Shown here piece by piece: positions 39,595 to 40,622 of a stretch of DNA of 40,622 bases; position 1 is the first letter of the stretch; each line of letters starts with the position of its first letter. A program made the translations under genes and the position numbers. The notes under the pieces are model-generated. The model was not told where the DNA came from and searched no databases. It saw nothing but the letters and a program-made list of their open reading frames with translations. The DNA is from Candidatus Cloacimonadota bacterium (GTDB lineage Bacteria; Cloacimonadota; Cloacimonadia; Cloacimonadales; JAMOQM01). The stretch spans positions 1 to 40,622 of the forward strand of contig JAMOQM010000095.1 in the NCBI GenBank assembly GCA_027064005.1, in the 5' to 3' direction.

Positions 39595-40113
39595 ATGGTC
39601 ATACATAAAATTGACTCAAATCATGAGATTTTTAAATCTACTCATGATAAAATTAATGAAAAGAAAAGAGAAAAAAAGATAGATTCTGCTAAAAGTGAAA
39701 AAACACCGAGAACTAAAAATGTCTCGCTGACAAATAAAGCAAGATTATTACAAAAGACAGAATCGATTCTTAGAAATGCTTTAGATTCATTACATGATTT
39801 TGATAATCTGAGAAATGATAAATTGGCAGATGTTAAATCTCATATTGACGACAATTTCATCAATTCTGAGTTTGTTAAAAATAAAACTGCTGACAGAATT
39901 TTGGAAGATAATCCTGATTTTATGAATCAAATACGAGCATCAGAATTTTTTAAAAAGAATATGGTTACTCTTCAATATGGATTTTCTGAAAATGAGATGT
40001 CTAATGATGAAAAAATAACTGAAATAAAAGAAAAATTAAAAAATAATTTCTATTCTAATGATGCAGTTAAAGAAGAAACCATAAATAAACTTTTAGATAA
40101 TATAGATTTCTAA
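39595..40113 (+). CDS. Putative FlgM-like protein with two FlgM C-terminal-type repeats
   Basis: NVSLTNKARLL followed by two related segments: DKLADVKSHIDDNFINSEFVKNKTADRILED and EKITEIKEKLKNNFYSNDAVKEETINKLLDN; flagellar context. Confidence 0.5.
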   Translation: MVIHKIDSNHEIFKSTHDKINEKKREKKIDSAKSEKTPRTKNVSLTNKARLLQKTESILRNALDSLHDFDNLRNDKLADVKSHIDDNFINSEFVKNKTADRILEDNPDFMNQIRASEFFKKNMVTLQYGFSENEMSNDEKITEIKEKLKNNFYSNDAVKEETINKLLDNIDF

Positions 40114-40121
40114 GGTGAAAA

Positions 40122-40535
40122 ATGTACAATCTGCACTTTAATATTCTCAAGGATTATCTCGACGCAATTATCATTAATAATGGAATATTAAAAGTTGAAA
40201 ATCCGGAAAAAATAGTTGAAAAAGTTAAATTGGATTTTTTAATAAAATTGGCTTTTCGCTTCTATAAGAAATTGTATGATGGAGAAATTGATTCTCAATT
40301 TTCTCAAGAATCAAAAGATAATGATAATAATATTGTGAAATTTTATAAATCCGAGAAAGGTTTGGAAGGTCATTTTCCTAGAAAAAATAACAAAGCGGAA
40401 ATAGTTTGTTTAAATTGCAATAAACATTTTTATACTTCAGAAATACCTAAAAATAACAACTTTCTGCCTATTTGCGAAGAGTGTGAAAAAACTATTGGTC
40501 AAGAAATTGAAATTTGGCAAAGACTCTTCGATTGA
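40122..40535 (+). CDS. Hypothetical protein with C-terminal zinc-ribbon (CxxC...CxxC)
   Basis: ORF with RBS aaggtga; IVCLNCNKHFYTSEIPKNNNFLPICEECEK. Confidence 0.6.
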   Translation: MYNLHFNILKDYLDAIIINNGILKVENPEKIVEKVKLDFLIKLAFRFYKKLYDGEIDSQFSQESKDNDNNIVKFYKSEKGLEGHFPRKNNKAEIVCLNCNKHFYTSEIPKNNNFLPICEECEKTIGQEIEIWQRLFD

Positions 40536-40592
40536 TAAATTACCGAAAAATACTATAAATTTCTCGCACAGTAAAATCCTTTTGGAGAAAAA

Positions 40593-40622
40593 ATGAATAA
40601 TATCGAAAATATAAAAATAGAT
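40593..40622 (+). CDS. 5' end of a further CDS truncated by the window edge
   Basis: tttggagaaaaaATG followed by an open frame MNNIENIKID to the window end. Confidence 0.5.
   Translation, partial: MNNIENIKID

Noticed and set aside
1-40622. CRISPR arrays, IS/transposase genes, prophage or integrase next to the tRNA-Leu
   Set aside because: No direct-repeat/spacer pattern, transposase or integrase ORF was seen; the tRNA is followed directly by flagellar genes with no attachment-site duplication noticed.

Overview
AT-rich bacterial chromosomal window, densely packed with operons. The gene content suggests a flagellated, Gram-negative-like bacterium, possibly FCB-group, but the taxon is inferred and not established. 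In order the window holds: patatin-like phospholipase, DUF212/PAP2-like protein, phasin-like protein with an AarF/UbiB kinase, CDF transporter, ElbB, DUF3783 protein, TrmH-type rRNA methyltransferase, a lipoprotein, a pseudo-receiver protein and a TPR protein. Next comes a sensory region: LivJ-type SBP, hybrid histidine kinase, tandemly duplicated SBP_bac_3 genes, CvfB-like protein, DUF2851 protein, then CheB, CheR, CheY, HDOD and CheX-like proteins. A TAXI-TRAP transporter, uvrB, an outer-membrane protein and a RecJ-like DHH protein follow. A compact ferredoxin / geranylgeranyl reductase / polyprenol-kinase-like / dolichyl-phosphate-sugar-synthase-like operon follows, then hutI, an SRPBCC protein, a nucleoside-recognition membrane protein, tRNA-Leu(CAG), and fliD-fliS with a flagellar tail. 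The best second-look items are the isoprenoid-reduction operon, a near-perfect sigma-54 promoter upstream of fliD, a symmetric cluster of four DnaA-box-like 9-mers between convergent genes, a double FlgM-like repeat protein, and the tandem SBP duplication that includes its terminator. No CRISPR array, IS element, prophage or obvious defence system was seen.
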